Of a stretch of 64,000 nt of DNA, positions 42,047 through 51,934 are shown piece after piece. This DNA comes from Castellaniella sp040276085 (GTDB taxonomy: Bacteria; Pseudomonadota; Gammaproteobacteria; Burkholderiales; Burkholderiaceae_B), in contig NZ_JBELOK010000004.1 in NCBI RefSeq assembly GCF_040276085.1, positions 124,001 through 188,000 of the forward strand, read 5' to 3'. The stretch's first letter is position 1; each line of letters starts with the position of its first letter. The notes under the pieces were generated by a model. The model saw only the letters and a list, made by a program, of their open reading frames with translations. It searched no databases and was not told where the DNA came from. The translations under genes and the position numbers were made by a program.

Positions 42047-43735
42047 TTAGCGGTCGTCGAAGCGATCCAGCACAGCACCCGTGCTGGCGTCAGAGCAGTT
42101 GAAAGCAAACTTGGCCTGCACCCCACGTGTGTAACGGGGGGCTGGTGCTTTCCAGGCAGCACGACGCTTGGCCAGGACTTCGTCGGACACGTTAACCTGC
42201 AACAGCTGTTTATGTGCGTCGATGGTGACGGAGTCGTTTTCTTCGACCAGCGCAATGGTGCCACCCACGGCAGCCTCGGGAGCCACATGCCCCACCACCA
42301 TGCCCCAGGTACCACCCGAGAACCGGCCGTCGGTAATGAGGCCAACGGAATCTCCCAGGCCCTCGCCCACCAGGGCACTGGTGGGTGCCAGCATTTCGGG
42401 CATGCCCGGGCCGCCCTTGGGGCCCAGATAGCGCAGGATCATGACGTCGCCGGCATGGATCTTGCCTGCCAGGATGGCGTCCATGGCGGATTGTTCGTCG
42501 TCGAAAACACGGGCCGGGCCGGTGATGGCCGGGTTTTTAAGGCCGGTGATCTTGGCCACTGCACCGAGTTCGGCCAGATTGCCTTTAAGGATGGCCAGGT
42601 GGCCTTCGGCATACAAGGCTTTATCCAGGGTATGGATGACGTCTTGATCTGCGCGAGGCACATCAGGGATATCGGCCAGAGTCTCGGCAATGGTTTTGCC
42701 AGTGATGGTGATGCAATCGCCATGCAGCAAGCCGGCATTCAGCAGGAGTTTCATGACCTGCGGCACGCCACCGGCTTTGTGGAAATCAACCACCAGGGCT
42801 TTGCCACTGGGCTTGAGATCGCAGATCACCGGTACGCGGCGGCGCACGCGTTCGAAGTCGTCGATGGTCCATTCGACTTCGGCGGCGTGGGCAATAGCCA
42901 GAATATGCAGCACCGCGTTGGTGGAGCCGCCCGTGGCCATGATCACCGCCACGGCGTTTTCGATGGATTTGCGGGTGACGATATCGCGCGGTTTGAGATC
43001 CAGCTCTACCGCCTTGAGCAACACCCGGGCAGACTCGGCAGCTGAATCGAGCTTTTCTTTGTGCACGTTGGCCATGGTGGACGAATACGGCAGGCTCATG
43101 CCCATGACTTCGAAGGCCGAGCTCATGGTATTGGCGGTATACATGCCACCGCACGAACCGCTGCAGGGGATGGCATGGGTTTCGATGTTGCGCAGGTCTT
43201 CTTCGGACATGCGCCCGGCGGCGTGCTCGCCAACGGCCTCGAAGACACTGACGATATTGAGATCTTTGCCGTTGTAGGTGCCCGGCAAAATGGTGCCGCC
43301 ATACACATAGATGGAGGGCACATTGGCGCGCAGCATGCCCATCATGCCGCCCGGCATGTTTTTGTCGCAGCCACCGATCACCAGCACGCCGTCCATCCAT
43401 TGGCCCTGCACGCAGGTTTCGACACAGTCGGCAATGACTTCGCGCGACACGAGCGAGTATTTCATGCCTTCGGTACCCATGGCCATGCCATCGGAGATGG
43501 TGGGCGTACCAAACATCTGCGGATTGCCACCGGCTTCTTTGACAGCTGCCGCAGCGGCATCGGCCAGCGGCTGCAGGCCGCTATTACAGGGGGTAATGGT
43601 GCTTTGCCCGTTGGCAATGCCGATCATGGGCTTGTTGAAGTCGTCTTCTGTATAGCCCAGGGCGTAGTACATCGAACGGTTTGGTGCGCGGGCCACTCCC
43701 TGGGTGATATTGGATGAGCGCAAAGGCTTGGACAT
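42047..43735 (-). CDS. ilvD: Dihydroxy-acid dehydratase
   Basis: Iron-sulfur dehydratase of valine, isoleucine and pantothenate synthesis, 562 residues. Cluster cysteines are in TPCNSGL, GGCDKNMPGG and PCSGSCGGMYTANTM, the pattern of the shorter IlvD class. The start at 43733-43735 has AGGA upstream and the usual opening LRSSNITQGVARAPNRSMYY. A terminator lies behind it. It stands apart from other ilv genes. Confidence 0.96.
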   Translation of the reverse strand: MSKPLRSSNITQGVARAPNRSMYYALGYTEDDFNKPMIGIANGQSTITPCNSGLQPLADAAAAAVKEAGGNPQMFGTPTISDGMAMGTEGMKYSLVSREVIADCVETCVQGQWMDGVLVIGGCDKNMPGGMMGMLRANVPSIYVYGGTILPGTYNGKDLNIVSVFEAVGEHAAGRMSEEDLRNIETHAIPCSGSCGGMYTANTMSSAFEVMGMSLPYSSTMANVHKEKLDSAAESARVLLKAVELDLKPRDIVTRKSIENAVAVIMATGGSTNAVLHILAIAHAAEVEWTIDDFERVRRRVPVICDLKPSGKALVVDFHKAGGVPQVMKLLLNAGLLHGDCITITGKTIAETLADIPDVPRADQDVIHTLDKALYAEGHLAILKGNLAELGAVAKITGLKNPAITGPARVFDDEQSAMDAILAGKIHAGDVMILRYLGPKGGPGMPEMLAPTSALVGEGLGDSVGLITDGRFSGGTWGMVVGHVAPEAAVGGTIALVEENDSVTIDAHKQLLQVNVSDEVLAKRRAAWKAPAPRYTRGVQAKFAFNCSDASTGAVLDRFDDR

Positions 43736-43843
43736 GATCGGATCCTTACGGGTTATTTCGGCAAACAATCTCAAAGTGTACGGCTTGTTAAAAGAACGCG
43801 CAGCACGGCGCAGCCCGCAACAAGGGTATTGGGCAAAGGCCCC

Positions 43844-44542
43844 TTAAAACTGGCGACGGCTGGCTTGCGCCAGCGACTGCAAAAACGTGGTGTCGCACAA
43901 GACCCAGTTGCGCCGTGCGCCGGATAAATATCCTTGTGCCACCCAGTCTGCCAGCAAGCGGCTGAGGGTTTCGGGACGCACTCCCAGATGGGCTGACAGT
44001 TGTCGCTGGGTAAGCGGCAAATGGGCGGTGCCGGCGTGATCAGTGGGCAGGCGCAACAGGTAATCCGCCAGGCGCTGGGCCGCCGTGCTGTCGCTATACC
44101 ACTCTACTTCGTTCACACCTCGATAAACCCGATCGCTCAGGCGCGCCAGCAGGCGCAAGGCCAGCTCGGGCCAACAACGGACAACCTCTTGCAGGCCGGT
44201 ACGCTTCAGATGCAGCACCACGGCGTCCTCGCGTGAGCGTGCCTCCATGGGATAGCGGCCATGACTCATGAACATCGCGGTTTCGGCCAGCATCTGGCCA
44301 CCGCGAAAAATCGAGAACACACGCTCCTGGCCCTCTTGCGTATGACGCAGTACTTCGACGCTGCCACTGAGCACGTACAGGTACTCCACTGCATCCGCAC
44401 CCTCCTGAAACAGGATTTCGCCAGCTTGCACATGCAGCACGGCCGCATCGCGCAGCAGTACAGGCTGCAACTCGGGAGGCAGATCTTCGAAAAGCGGATA
44501 GGCAAGTACCTGTGCAGGGTTGTTTATATTGACTTCTGTCAT
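43844..44542 (-). CDS. Crp/Fnr-family regulator with FNR-like recognition helix
   Basis: A 232-residue regulator: cNMP-type barrel (residues 20-130), dimer helix, and winged helix with RQLSAHLGVRPETLSRLLADW. The E-T-L-S-R residues match the FNR family contacts for TTGA half-sites, but the N-terminus has no cysteine cluster, so it is not an oxygen-sensing FNR itself. The start at 44542 has no clear Shine-Dalgarno; an ATG 12 codons earlier is possible. It lies between ilvD and the divergent PEP carboxylase gene. Confidence 0.85.
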   Translation of the reverse strand: MTEVNINNPAQVLAYPLFEDLPPELQPVLLRDAAVLHVQAGEILFQEGADAVEYLYVLSGSVEVLRHTQEGQERVFSIFRGGQMLAETAMFMSHGRYPMEARSREDAVVLHLKRTGLQEVVRCWPELALRLLARLSDRVYRGVNEVEWYSDSTAAQRLADYLLRLPTDHAGTAHLPLTQRQLSAHLGVRPETLSRLLADWVAQGYLSGARRNWVLCDTTFLQSLAQASRRQF

Positions 44543-44816
44543 TGTCGATGGAGTATTGATAATCCAGTCATATGCCATGCATGATACTTCGCGCAGCGAT
44601 GATCCTGCATTTTGACTCTCACACCGCTGGTCGGGCACACCCAAGCCGCTCCTGCAGCAGAAACACCGGCTTCAATATGCATAATCGGCATATTGCAGAT
44701 CCGGTTTCAGCCATAATGCGCTTATGATTAGACCTCGCCGGCTGGCCACCAGCACACGGCATCGTCTTATCTGCGCGCCTGTTTTCACCCATGCTTCAAA
44801 CACCCTCGGAGACCCT

Positions 44817-47666
44817 GTGAAGTCCGCACCCTCAACCGACACGATTTCTCCCCTTCGACAAGACATCCGGCTGCTGGGCCGCACACTGGGAGAAGTGATC
44901 CGCGAATGCGAGGGTCGCCCCATCTACGATGTGATCGAGAAACTGCGCCGTGCGGCCGTGAAGTTTCGACGCGAGGGGCTGGACCGCGATGGCCGCATGC
45001 TCGAACGCCAGATCCGAAAACTGGCTGCGGGCGAAGCCAATTCGGTGGCGCGCGCCTTCAGTTATTTTCTGCACCTGTCCAACATCGCCGAAGACCGCGA
45101 TCAAACCCGCCGCCAGCGCACACAGTGGCAAACCGAGGGCCAGGCAACCCCCGGCAGCCTGCTGCACGCCGTCGAGCAGCTGACAGCCAGCGGCCTATCG
45201 GGCCGACGCATCCGCCAGCACCTGGCGCAAGCCTGTATTGTGCCGGTACTGACCGCGCACCCCACCGAGGTGCAGCGCAAAAGCACCCTGGACCTGCACC
45301 AGGGGATTGCCCAGCAGCTGCGCCAGCTGGACATCCCCCACGCCCCGCTGGAGGCCGCCCACACACAAGAGCGCCTGACCGGCCTGATTGCCTCTTTGTG
45401 GCAAACACGTATGTTGCGTCAAAGCAAGCTCACGGTGCTGGACGAAATCGACAACGCCTTGTCTTACTACACCAGCACATTCTTCAGCACCCTGCCCCAG
45501 CTGCATCTGGATATGGCGGCATTGTTGCGCAAGCCCGCCAAAACGCCTTTTGATGTCGACAACACCCCATTGCCACCGTTTGCACACATGGGCAGCTGGA
45601 TTGGCGGTGATCGCGACGGCAACCCGAATGTAAACGCCAGCACGCTGGAAGAAGCGCTGCTACGCCAGTGCGCCCACGTACTGCGTTATTACCTGACCGA
45701 AGTGCACGAGCTGGGTGCCGAGCTTTCGCTCTCGCAATCACTGACACAGCCAAGTCCCGAGCTGGCCGAACTGGCCCGCACCAGCCAGGATCCCTCCTCC
45801 CATCGTCAGGACGAGCCCTATCGGCGTGCCTGCATCCATATCTATGCACGGCTGGCAGCCACCACCGTGGCGCTGATCGGGCGGCGGCTGGCACGGCGCA
45901 ATACTTACGAGGCCCCGGCCTACACCACAGCGGCCGAGTTTGCCGCCGATCTGCGCATCGTCGCCACCTCCCTGGATCGGCACCATGGCAGTCTGATCAA
46001 TCGTCTGCGGCTGGCGCATCTATGCCAGGCCGTGGAGATTTTCGGGTTTCATCTGGCCACGGTAGACCTGCGGCAAAGCTCGGACGTGCACGAGCGCGTG
46101 CTCGACGAGCTGATGAAGCAGGCTGAAGTGCGCCTGGATGGCCGGCTGGTGCAATATGCACGGCTATCGGAGGCCGATCGCATCCGCGTCCTGCGCCAGG
46201 AACTGCGCGAACCCCGCCCACTGGTGTCTCCGTGGGTGGAATACTCGGCCGAGACCACCAAAGAGCTGGCCATCCTGCGCATGGCGGCCGCCTGCCGCCA
46301 ACGCTTTGGCGCCGCCGCCATTCGTCAGTCGATCGTGTCGCACACCGAGACGCTCAGCGATTTGCTTGAGGTGCTGATCCTGCAACAGGAAACTGGCCTG
46401 ATTGCCCCCACCGTAGGCGACAGCACGCCGCAAGAGGGCCTGATGGTGGTGCCGCTGTTTGAAACGATTCCAGACCTTGAACTCGGCCCCGAAATCATGG
46501 ATGCCTGGCTGTCGCTACCCGAAGTATCGGCACGTGTGCGCCACGCACAGCACGGTATCCAGGAAGTGATGCTAGGGTACTCGGACAGTAACAAGGATGG
46601 CGGCTACCTGACGTCGCACTGGTCTTTGTATCAGGCCGAACGCCGCCTGGTGGAGGTGTTTCGCAAGCACCGCACACGCCTGCGCCTGTTTCACGGACGC
46701 GGCGGCTCGGTGGGCCGTGGCGGCGGCCCCAGCTACGATTCGATCATTGCGCAGCCGCCAGGTACGGTCAACAACCAGATCCGTCTGACCGAACAAGGCG
46801 AAATCATCCAGGGCCGCTACAAGAACGCCGAGGTCGGCCGCTCGCACCTTGAACTGTTTGTGGCCGCAACGCTGGAGGCCAGTCTGGCCGGCACGCCCGA
46901 CGCACAACACGAAGACCAGCACGCCACGGCGTTTGGCGAAGCCATGGCCTGGATGTCGCAGACTGCCCGCGACGCCTACCGGGACCTGGTGTATGGCACC
47001 GAGGGCTTCACTGAATACTTCTTTACCTCCACCCCCATCCGCGAGATCGCGGGCCTGAACATTGGTTCACGGCCCTCCTCGCGCAAGGCACTGGAGCGCA
47101 TCGAAGACCTGCGCGCGATCCCCTGGTCATTTTCATGGGCCCAGTGCCGCTTGCCGCTGCCTGGCTGGTACGGCGTGGGCACGGCACTGAGCCGCTACCT
47201 GGAAGACGGTGGACCCGACCACGCGCTGGATCGCGCCACACGTCTGCTGCGGCTGCAAACCATGGCACGCGACTGGCCGTTTTTCCGCACTTTGCTGTCC
47301 AATATGGAGCAGGTGCTGGCCAAAACCGATCTGGCCATCGGCCGGGCCTATGCCGAACTGGTGCCCGACAAAACGCTGCGCAAGCAGGTGTTCTCACGCA
47401 TCGAAGCCGAGTATCACACCACGGTGCGCATGTTTGAGGACATTACCCGTCACGGCCTGCTGGCCCACGATGCCCCGTTGCAAGCCGCACTGGCCGAGCG
47501 CTTTGCCTATATCGACCCGCTAAACCACCTGCAGGTTGAGCTGCTGCGCCGCATGCGCGCAGGCACTGCCTCGGCGCACCGTCCCAACGAGCAGGAATCC
47601 CGCGACCAGCGCGCGATTCACATGACGATCAACGGGATTGCCGCCGGGCTGCGCAACTCGGGTTGA
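44817..47666 (+). CDS. ppc: Phosphoenolpyruvate carboxylase
   Basis: Makes oxaloacetate from PEP and bicarbonate. The protein has the catalytic histidine motif TAHPTEVQRKS, GYSDSNKDGGYLTSHW, and the glycine-rich FHGRGGSVGRGGGPSYD loop, then RPSSRK near the end. I favour the GTG at 44817 (949 residues) because GGAG lies 5 bp upstream; an ATG at 44724 would add 31 residues. It faces the dabA-dabB operon tail to tail, and a carbonic anhydrase gene is 5 kb away, so the neighbourhood can supply its bicarbonate. Confidence 0.95.
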   Translation: MKSAPSTDTISPLRQDIRLLGRTLGEVIRECEGRPIYDVIEKLRRAAVKFRREGLDRDGRMLERQIRKLAAGEANSVARAFSYFLHLSNIAEDRDQTRRQRTQWQTEGQATPGSLLHAVEQLTASGLSGRRIRQHLAQACIVPVLTAHPTEVQRKSTLDLHQGIAQQLRQLDIPHAPLEAAHTQERLTGLIASLWQTRMLRQSKLTVLDEIDNALSYYTSTFFSTLPQLHLDMAALLRKPAKTPFDVDNTPLPPFAHMGSWIGGDRDGNPNVNASTLEEALLRQCAHVLRYYLTEVHELGAELSLSQSLTQPSPELAELARTSQDPSSHRQDEPYRRACIHIYARLAATTVALIGRRLARRNTYEAPAYTTAAEFAADLRIVATSLDRHHGSLINRLRLAHLCQAVEIFGFHLATVDLRQSSDVHERVLDELMKQAEVRLDGRLVQYARLSEADRIRVLRQELREPRPLVSPWVEYSAETTKELAILRMAAACRQRFGAAAIRQSIVSHTETLSDLLEVLILQQETGLIAPTVGDSTPQEGLMVVPLFETIPDLELGPEIMDAWLSLPEVSARVRHAQHGIQEVMLGYSDSNKDGGYLTSHWSLYQAERRLVEVFRKHRTRLRLFHGRGGSVGRGGGPSYDSIIAQPPGTVNNQIRLTEQGEIIQGRYKNAEVGRSHLELFVAATLEASLAGTPDAQHEDQHATAFGEAMAWMSQTARDAYRDLVYGTEGFTEYFFTSTPIREIAGLNIGSRPSSRKALERIEDLRAIPWSFSWAQCRLPLPGWYGVGTALSRYLEDGGPDHALDRATRLLRLQTMARDWPFFRTLLSNMEQVLAKTDLAIGRAYAELVPDKTLRKQVFSRIEAEYHTTVRMFEDITRHGLLAHDAPLQAALAERFAYIDPLNHLQVELLRRMRAGTASAHRPNEQESRDQRAIHMTINGIAAGLRNSG

Positions 47667-47677
47667 GACACAGCAAA

Positions 47678-47705
47678 GCAGGCAAGCCAGGCCGGGCTTG
47701 CCTGC
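47678..47705. terminator. Stem-loop between convergent ppc and dabA
   Basis: Perfect 11-bp stem (47678-47688 with 47695-47705) with a 6-nt loop, in the 57-bp gap between two convergent stops. T-runs are weak on both sides, so it may act as a bidirectional terminator of modest strength. Confidence 0.6.
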
Positions 47706-47723
47706 AAACCGCAAGCACCCGGG

Positions 47724-50240
47724 CTAAATGGCCAGCGGCAGCCACTGCCCCCGCTGATACCGCTGCAAGGCGTCGCCGTCGTAGCGCCACAACAGCATCC
47801 AGCCGTTGTTGCACAGCTGTCCCAGCACAGGATTGCGGTTGATGATGCTTTCGATGGACGTTGCAGGTGCATCAATCAGCACAGTCAGGCGCACGGGCTG
47901 GTGATACCAGCCCTCGCCATTGTGCAAGGATTGCTTGGGCAGGCCGATGCGCAGATCCCCGCCATTGCCTTCAAAAACGCCCACATGGCCATCCACCACG
48001 TTGTGCAGCACCTTGTTGCCAGAACCATAATGAAGCGGATCACAGGTGGAGGCATGGTATTGCCATGACAACCAGTGGGTAACCACCATCGGCCCCATCA
48101 TCAGCTTCTCCAGCACGCTGCCATCCGCATCGTATTGCGCATCGTAATCATGCAGGTAGGTGCGGCTAAGCACCTTGTTGCGGCTACGCGCACGCGGCCC
48201 GATGATAAAGGCGGCATTGCGCGTCAGGCCCCACTCGGGACGGGTTTGCGAGCCATCATTGGCCCGGCGCCGAAACGAAGTCAGCAAGGCCGCCGGATCC
48301 ACCTCGGCATCCATCCATAAGGCGGGGGCTCGCTCGCGCCGGATCAGATCGCCCGCACGCGAGAAGGTCTGCTCCATGCGTTGCCAGCGGGCCAGCGCCG
48401 CCGGTGGCAGCAAGTCCAGATCAAACCCGGTGACCTCATCCGTGGTGGTATTGTGCAGCGCCCCCATAAAAAAGGTATCCAGCGGGATATTGAGCCCACG
48501 CTGGCGCAGGCCATCACGCACCTGTGGGTCATTCAGCAACTGCGCCAGGGCCCGGGCATTGGCTTCACCGGGGCGGCCGTAACATGCCCCGCAATCCAGG
48601 GTAGAGGCATGGGCATTGTTGGTGCTGTGGCCGGCATGACCACACAAAATCACCAGCGGCGCCAGGCGGTCGTCCAGACCCATGGTGTGCAGCACCCCGG
48701 CAGCCAGATCCACCTGTTCTTCGATTTCCAGGCCGACAATCTCAGGACGACACTGATCCTGGACTTCGGCGGGCACACCCAGGCGATCCACCGACACGCG
48801 GGGGCTTGCCGGCGGATGAATCCAGCGGGCAATCTTGCCTAGATACCCCACCCCAAAGGCCTCGACAAACGAGAAGGTGGCATTGGACCAGCGCACGGCA
48901 CCCAGCCATTGGTCGAGCTGAGCCAGGCGCTGGCGCCGCACGGCGCCAATCCGGGCTGTCTGTTTTGCATCCGCCTGTGCATGGCCGTGGGACGTGATGA
49001 CATCCTGCACCGCGACGGAGGGGTACGCCGGCCCGGGCAACTGTGGCCGCGTGATGTCGGTGCCCAGCAACTGATAACGCACAGGAATGCCAAAAAATCC
49101 TGCAAATGCCCGGGTTTCAATCCCTGACCAAAGAGACTCCAGCGCACGCCGCATGCGCTCGCTGCGGGTATCAATGCAAAAAACTGCCTGCACCTCGGGG
49201 GAGGTGCGCGCAACTGAGGACGCCGCCGCCCGCAGGGTGTTGGCAAAGGGGCGCTGAAAGCTGATTTCCAGTGCTTCCTGCCAGATTTCATCTACCCTTA
49301 GCGTGGCATCTGCCTGCACAAGGCGCTCGGGGAATTCTCGCCAACTGGCATCCAGCGTCGCCACAGCGGCTGATCGCGCGGCTGGCTTGACAGCCCGCGC
49401 CAGCAGGGCTTCCCAGGCAACGCGGCAGGCCAGCAACTCGCGCAGGCGTGGGTCGTCCTGCCCCGAGGGTGCTTTTTGCCAGGCAATATACGCGCACCAC
49501 GAGGCCCAGCCGTTGATGGACAACAGCAGCGCTTCAAAATAATCCCGCCAGGTGGTGGCATCGAGTTCAAGCTCGGCCAGGGCCCAGGCCATGGCTTCGT
49601 GCGGCGATGCCGGCAACTGGCGGATATGCTGCATCAGGCCGACAATCCCCAGACGGGCGCTCAAGCCATGATCACCCACCATGCTTTCGCGCCAGAACCC
49701 GTACAAACTGGGGCTTCCCGAGGCGCGCCAATCGGCCTGATGGCGATCGTAATACGTGGCACAGGTTTGACTGATCTGAAACACAATGGCCTCACGCCAG
49801 GGCCAGCGCCTGTTTTTCTGGACATCATCATCCAGCAAATCCACCAGCAAGGGCTCGTGGCGCACCCGCAAAGGGCTGGAAAGCGCAGCCACGCAATGCT
49901 CGGCCGATACCGCATGGGACTCACCAGCGGCATGGGCCTGCAAGGCAGCATCCAGATCGGCCTGCGTCAGGCGTCTGGTTTGCCACTCTTGCAGCAAATA
50001 ATCACGCGCCGGAAACACACGAAAATCACCCAGCACGGCCAGGCGTGCAGCAACCTGGCGGATGGGCTGACCAATGCGGCGCCAATGCGGGTTTACCGCC
50101 ACCGCCTGATCCAGCGGCCACACCGGCATGATGCTGCCACAGGCCTGCGCCACAGCCTGCTGCAATGCCGGATCATCCGCCGGTGTTGCGACCTCCCCGG
50201 GTGCGTCATGTGCACGATCAAGATCTATGACGGCATTCAT
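47724..50240 (-). CDS. dabA: DabA: inorganic carbon uptake subunit (DUF2309)
   Basis: An 838-residue cytoplasmic protein with a beta-carbonic-anhydrase-like zinc site. Matching the Halothiobacillus DabA site residues, it has C355 and D357 in FCIDTRSER and H535 and C550 in CGHAGHSTNNAHASTLDCGACYG, with identical spacings. Together with the DabB membrane subunit it is thought to turn CO2 to bicarbonate in one direction, driven by ion flow. The start at 50238-50240 has GGAGGAGT upstream and overlaps the dabB end by ATGA. Confidence 0.93.
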   Translation of the reverse strand: MNAVIDLDRAHDAPGEVATPADDPALQQAVAQACGSIMPVWPLDQAVAVNPHWRRIGQPIRQVAARLAVLGDFRVFPARDYLLQEWQTRRLTQADLDAALQAHAAGESHAVSAEHCVAALSSPLRVRHEPLLVDLLDDDVQKNRRWPWREAIVFQISQTCATYYDRHQADWRASGSPSLYGFWRESMVGDHGLSARLGIVGLMQHIRQLPASPHEAMAWALAELELDATTWRDYFEALLLSINGWASWCAYIAWQKAPSGQDDPRLRELLACRVAWEALLARAVKPAARSAAVATLDASWREFPERLVQADATLRVDEIWQEALEISFQRPFANTLRAAASSVARTSPEVQAVFCIDTRSERMRRALESLWSGIETRAFAGFFGIPVRYQLLGTDITRPQLPGPAYPSVAVQDVITSHGHAQADAKQTARIGAVRRQRLAQLDQWLGAVRWSNATFSFVEAFGVGYLGKIARWIHPPASPRVSVDRLGVPAEVQDQCRPEIVGLEIEEQVDLAAGVLHTMGLDDRLAPLVILCGHAGHSTNNAHASTLDCGACYGRPGEANARALAQLLNDPQVRDGLRQRGLNIPLDTFFMGALHNTTTDEVTGFDLDLLPPAALARWQRMEQTFSRAGDLIRRERAPALWMDAEVDPAALLTSFRRRANDGSQTRPEWGLTRNAAFIIGPRARSRNKVLSRTYLHDYDAQYDADGSVLEKLMMGPMVVTHWLSWQYHASTCDPLHYGSGNKVLHNVVDGHVGVFEGNGGDLRIGLPKQSLHNGEGWYHQPVRLTVLIDAPATSIESIINRNPVLGQLCNNGWMLLWRYDGDALQRYQRGQWLPLAI

Positions 50241-51832
50241 GATTTTGCACTCCTCCACACAGAGGATGGCGGCGCGGGCCGGGGTACCGGCCCGCGGCCT
50301 GCGCCCGCCCAGCGGACGGGCCAAAAACGCAAGACCCAATGGGTATAGCCTTCATCCATGTAAAACCCGGCATACACCCAGCGACGGATGGCAATGACGG
50401 ACTGCGGCCACAGCTGAAAAATAATCATCCAGAAATACATGATGGCCATGCCGACCAGTGCCACAATGCCGCCGGCGTGCAGGGGGTCGTTGGCCACACC
50501 CACCGGGGTGCGATCAACCACCCCGGCAGCCAAGGTTAAAAAGCCGGCCATCAGCACCGCGGTCAGCAGACGCACCGGCACCTTGGCAGGATAATTGGCA
50601 GGCGACGCGGGCAGCCAAAGCAGCGGCGCCCAGGCAAAGGCCAGCACCGCACTCCACCACCAGGGCCAGGCATGTGCACCCATCAGCGCCTGCAGCCCAA
50701 ACACAATCGCAAAAGACACCGGTACCGCAAGTATCATGCTGAGCCCGGAGTTGCGTGCTTCGCCCGTCATCACCTTGCGGTCACAATCACGCACAATGCT
50801 GGAGGCATTGAGAAAATTGTGCGCCTTGTACAGCGAGTGGCCCAACAAGTGCAAGGCGGCAAACAAATACAGGCCCAGGCCACATTCGAGCAGCATGAAT
50901 CCCATCTGGGCGATGGTGGACCACGCCAGATGCACCTTTTGGCTGACCCGGGTCAGTAGCACCAGGCCCGCCACCATGGCCGATACCAGGCCAAAAATCA
51001 CCAGCAGCCAGCGCGCCGCCAGGGACACCCCCAGCAATGGGGCAAACAGCACCAGCACGTAGCCGCCCAGATTGACAACCCCGGCATGCAGCAGCGCAGA
51101 TACCGGCGTGGGGGCTTCCATCACCTGCACCAGCCAGCCATGCACCGGCATCAGGGCCGTGCGGGCAATCACAGCCAGCACCAGGCAAATGGCACTCCAG
51201 CCCAGGGTCGCTGAAAACTGGCCTGCAGCAATGTGCTCGTTCAGCACAGCCAAAGAGCCGCTGCCCACCTCAGACCAGGACAAATAAGCCGCCAATATCA
51301 ACAGGGCATCGGCCGCGCGGTCCGTGACAAATTTCTTGTGCGCGGCCAGCAGCGCAAAGGGCCGGTCGCGGTAAAAACACAATAACCCATGCATTGCGTG
51401 GCCAATCGCGGCCCAGGCAGCAATCAGGACCACCCAATGATTGGCCAACAACAGCAGGTGAACAGCGGCCAGCACGGCAGCCAAGGCCGCAATATAGGCG
51501 GCCTGGCGTGGCTCGCCACGCAGATGATTGCTGGAATAAAACCCGATGGCAGCACCCAGCAGTTGCACAAGCAGGCTGGTCCAGGCACCAAATGTGCTTA
51601 TCGACAACCACAGCACAAGGCCGGAGGCAGGCATCTGCCCCGGCGTTGCCAACCACAGCTGAGACACCAGGCCCAGGGCCGAGAACCCCAGAGCAAGCAG
51701 CGTGAGCCGGTTGAAAGCACTCCACAATCCCGGCACGGCAGCCTGGCTGCGCCAGGCTTGTCCGGCGGCCACGGCCATCAGCACCACAGGGATGAAGGCC
51801 AGCGCGAAATTAATCATGTCAGGCAAAATCAA
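50237..51832 (-). CDS. dabB: DabB: NuoL-like membrane subunit of the inorganic carbon pump
   Basis: A 531-residue membrane protein of the proton-conducting antiporter family, with about 13 helices. Conserved features include PVHGWLVQVMEAPTPVSALLHAGVVNLGGY and HSLYKAHNFLNASS. The partner gene identifies it as DabB rather than a complex I part. I favour a TTG start at 51832, with GGAG 8 bp upstream, over the ATG at 51817, which lacks one. A LysR gene is divergent 102 bp away. Confidence 0.9.
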   Translation of the reverse strand: MILPDMINFALAFIPVVLMAVAAGQAWRSQAAVPGLWSAFNRLTLLALGFSALGLVSQLWLATPGQMPASGLVLWLSISTFGAWTSLLVQLLGAAIGFYSSNHLRGEPRQAAYIAALAAVLAAVHLLLLANHWVVLIAAWAAIGHAMHGLLCFYRDRPFALLAAHKKFVTDRAADALLILAAYLSWSEVGSGSLAVLNEHIAAGQFSATLGWSAICLVLAVIARTALMPVHGWLVQVMEAPTPVSALLHAGVVNLGGYVLVLFAPLLGVSLAARWLLVIFGLVSAMVAGLVLLTRVSQKVHLAWSTIAQMGFMLLECGLGLYLFAALHLLGHSLYKAHNFLNASSIVRDCDRKVMTGEARNSGLSMILAVPVSFAIVFGLQALMGAHAWPWWWSAVLAFAWAPLLWLPASPANYPAKVPVRLLTAVLMAGFLTLAAGVVDRTPVGVANDPLHAGGIVALVGMAIMYFWMIIFQLWPQSVIAIRRWVYAGFYMDEGYTHWVLRFWPVRWAGAGRGPVPRPAPPSSVWRSAKS

Positions 51833-51934
51833 GATGCTTACTCCAATATGCGACAGGCGTATTTTTCCGATTTTTATATGTTCTGTAAATTACATTTATA
51901 ATATTTGACTGTTCTTAAAAACAGAACGAACACC

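Noticed and set aside
50237..51832. Treating the NuoL-like protein as part of complex I
   Set aside because: No other nuo genes are present, and the adjacent DUF2309 gene with its intact zinc site marks it as DabB.
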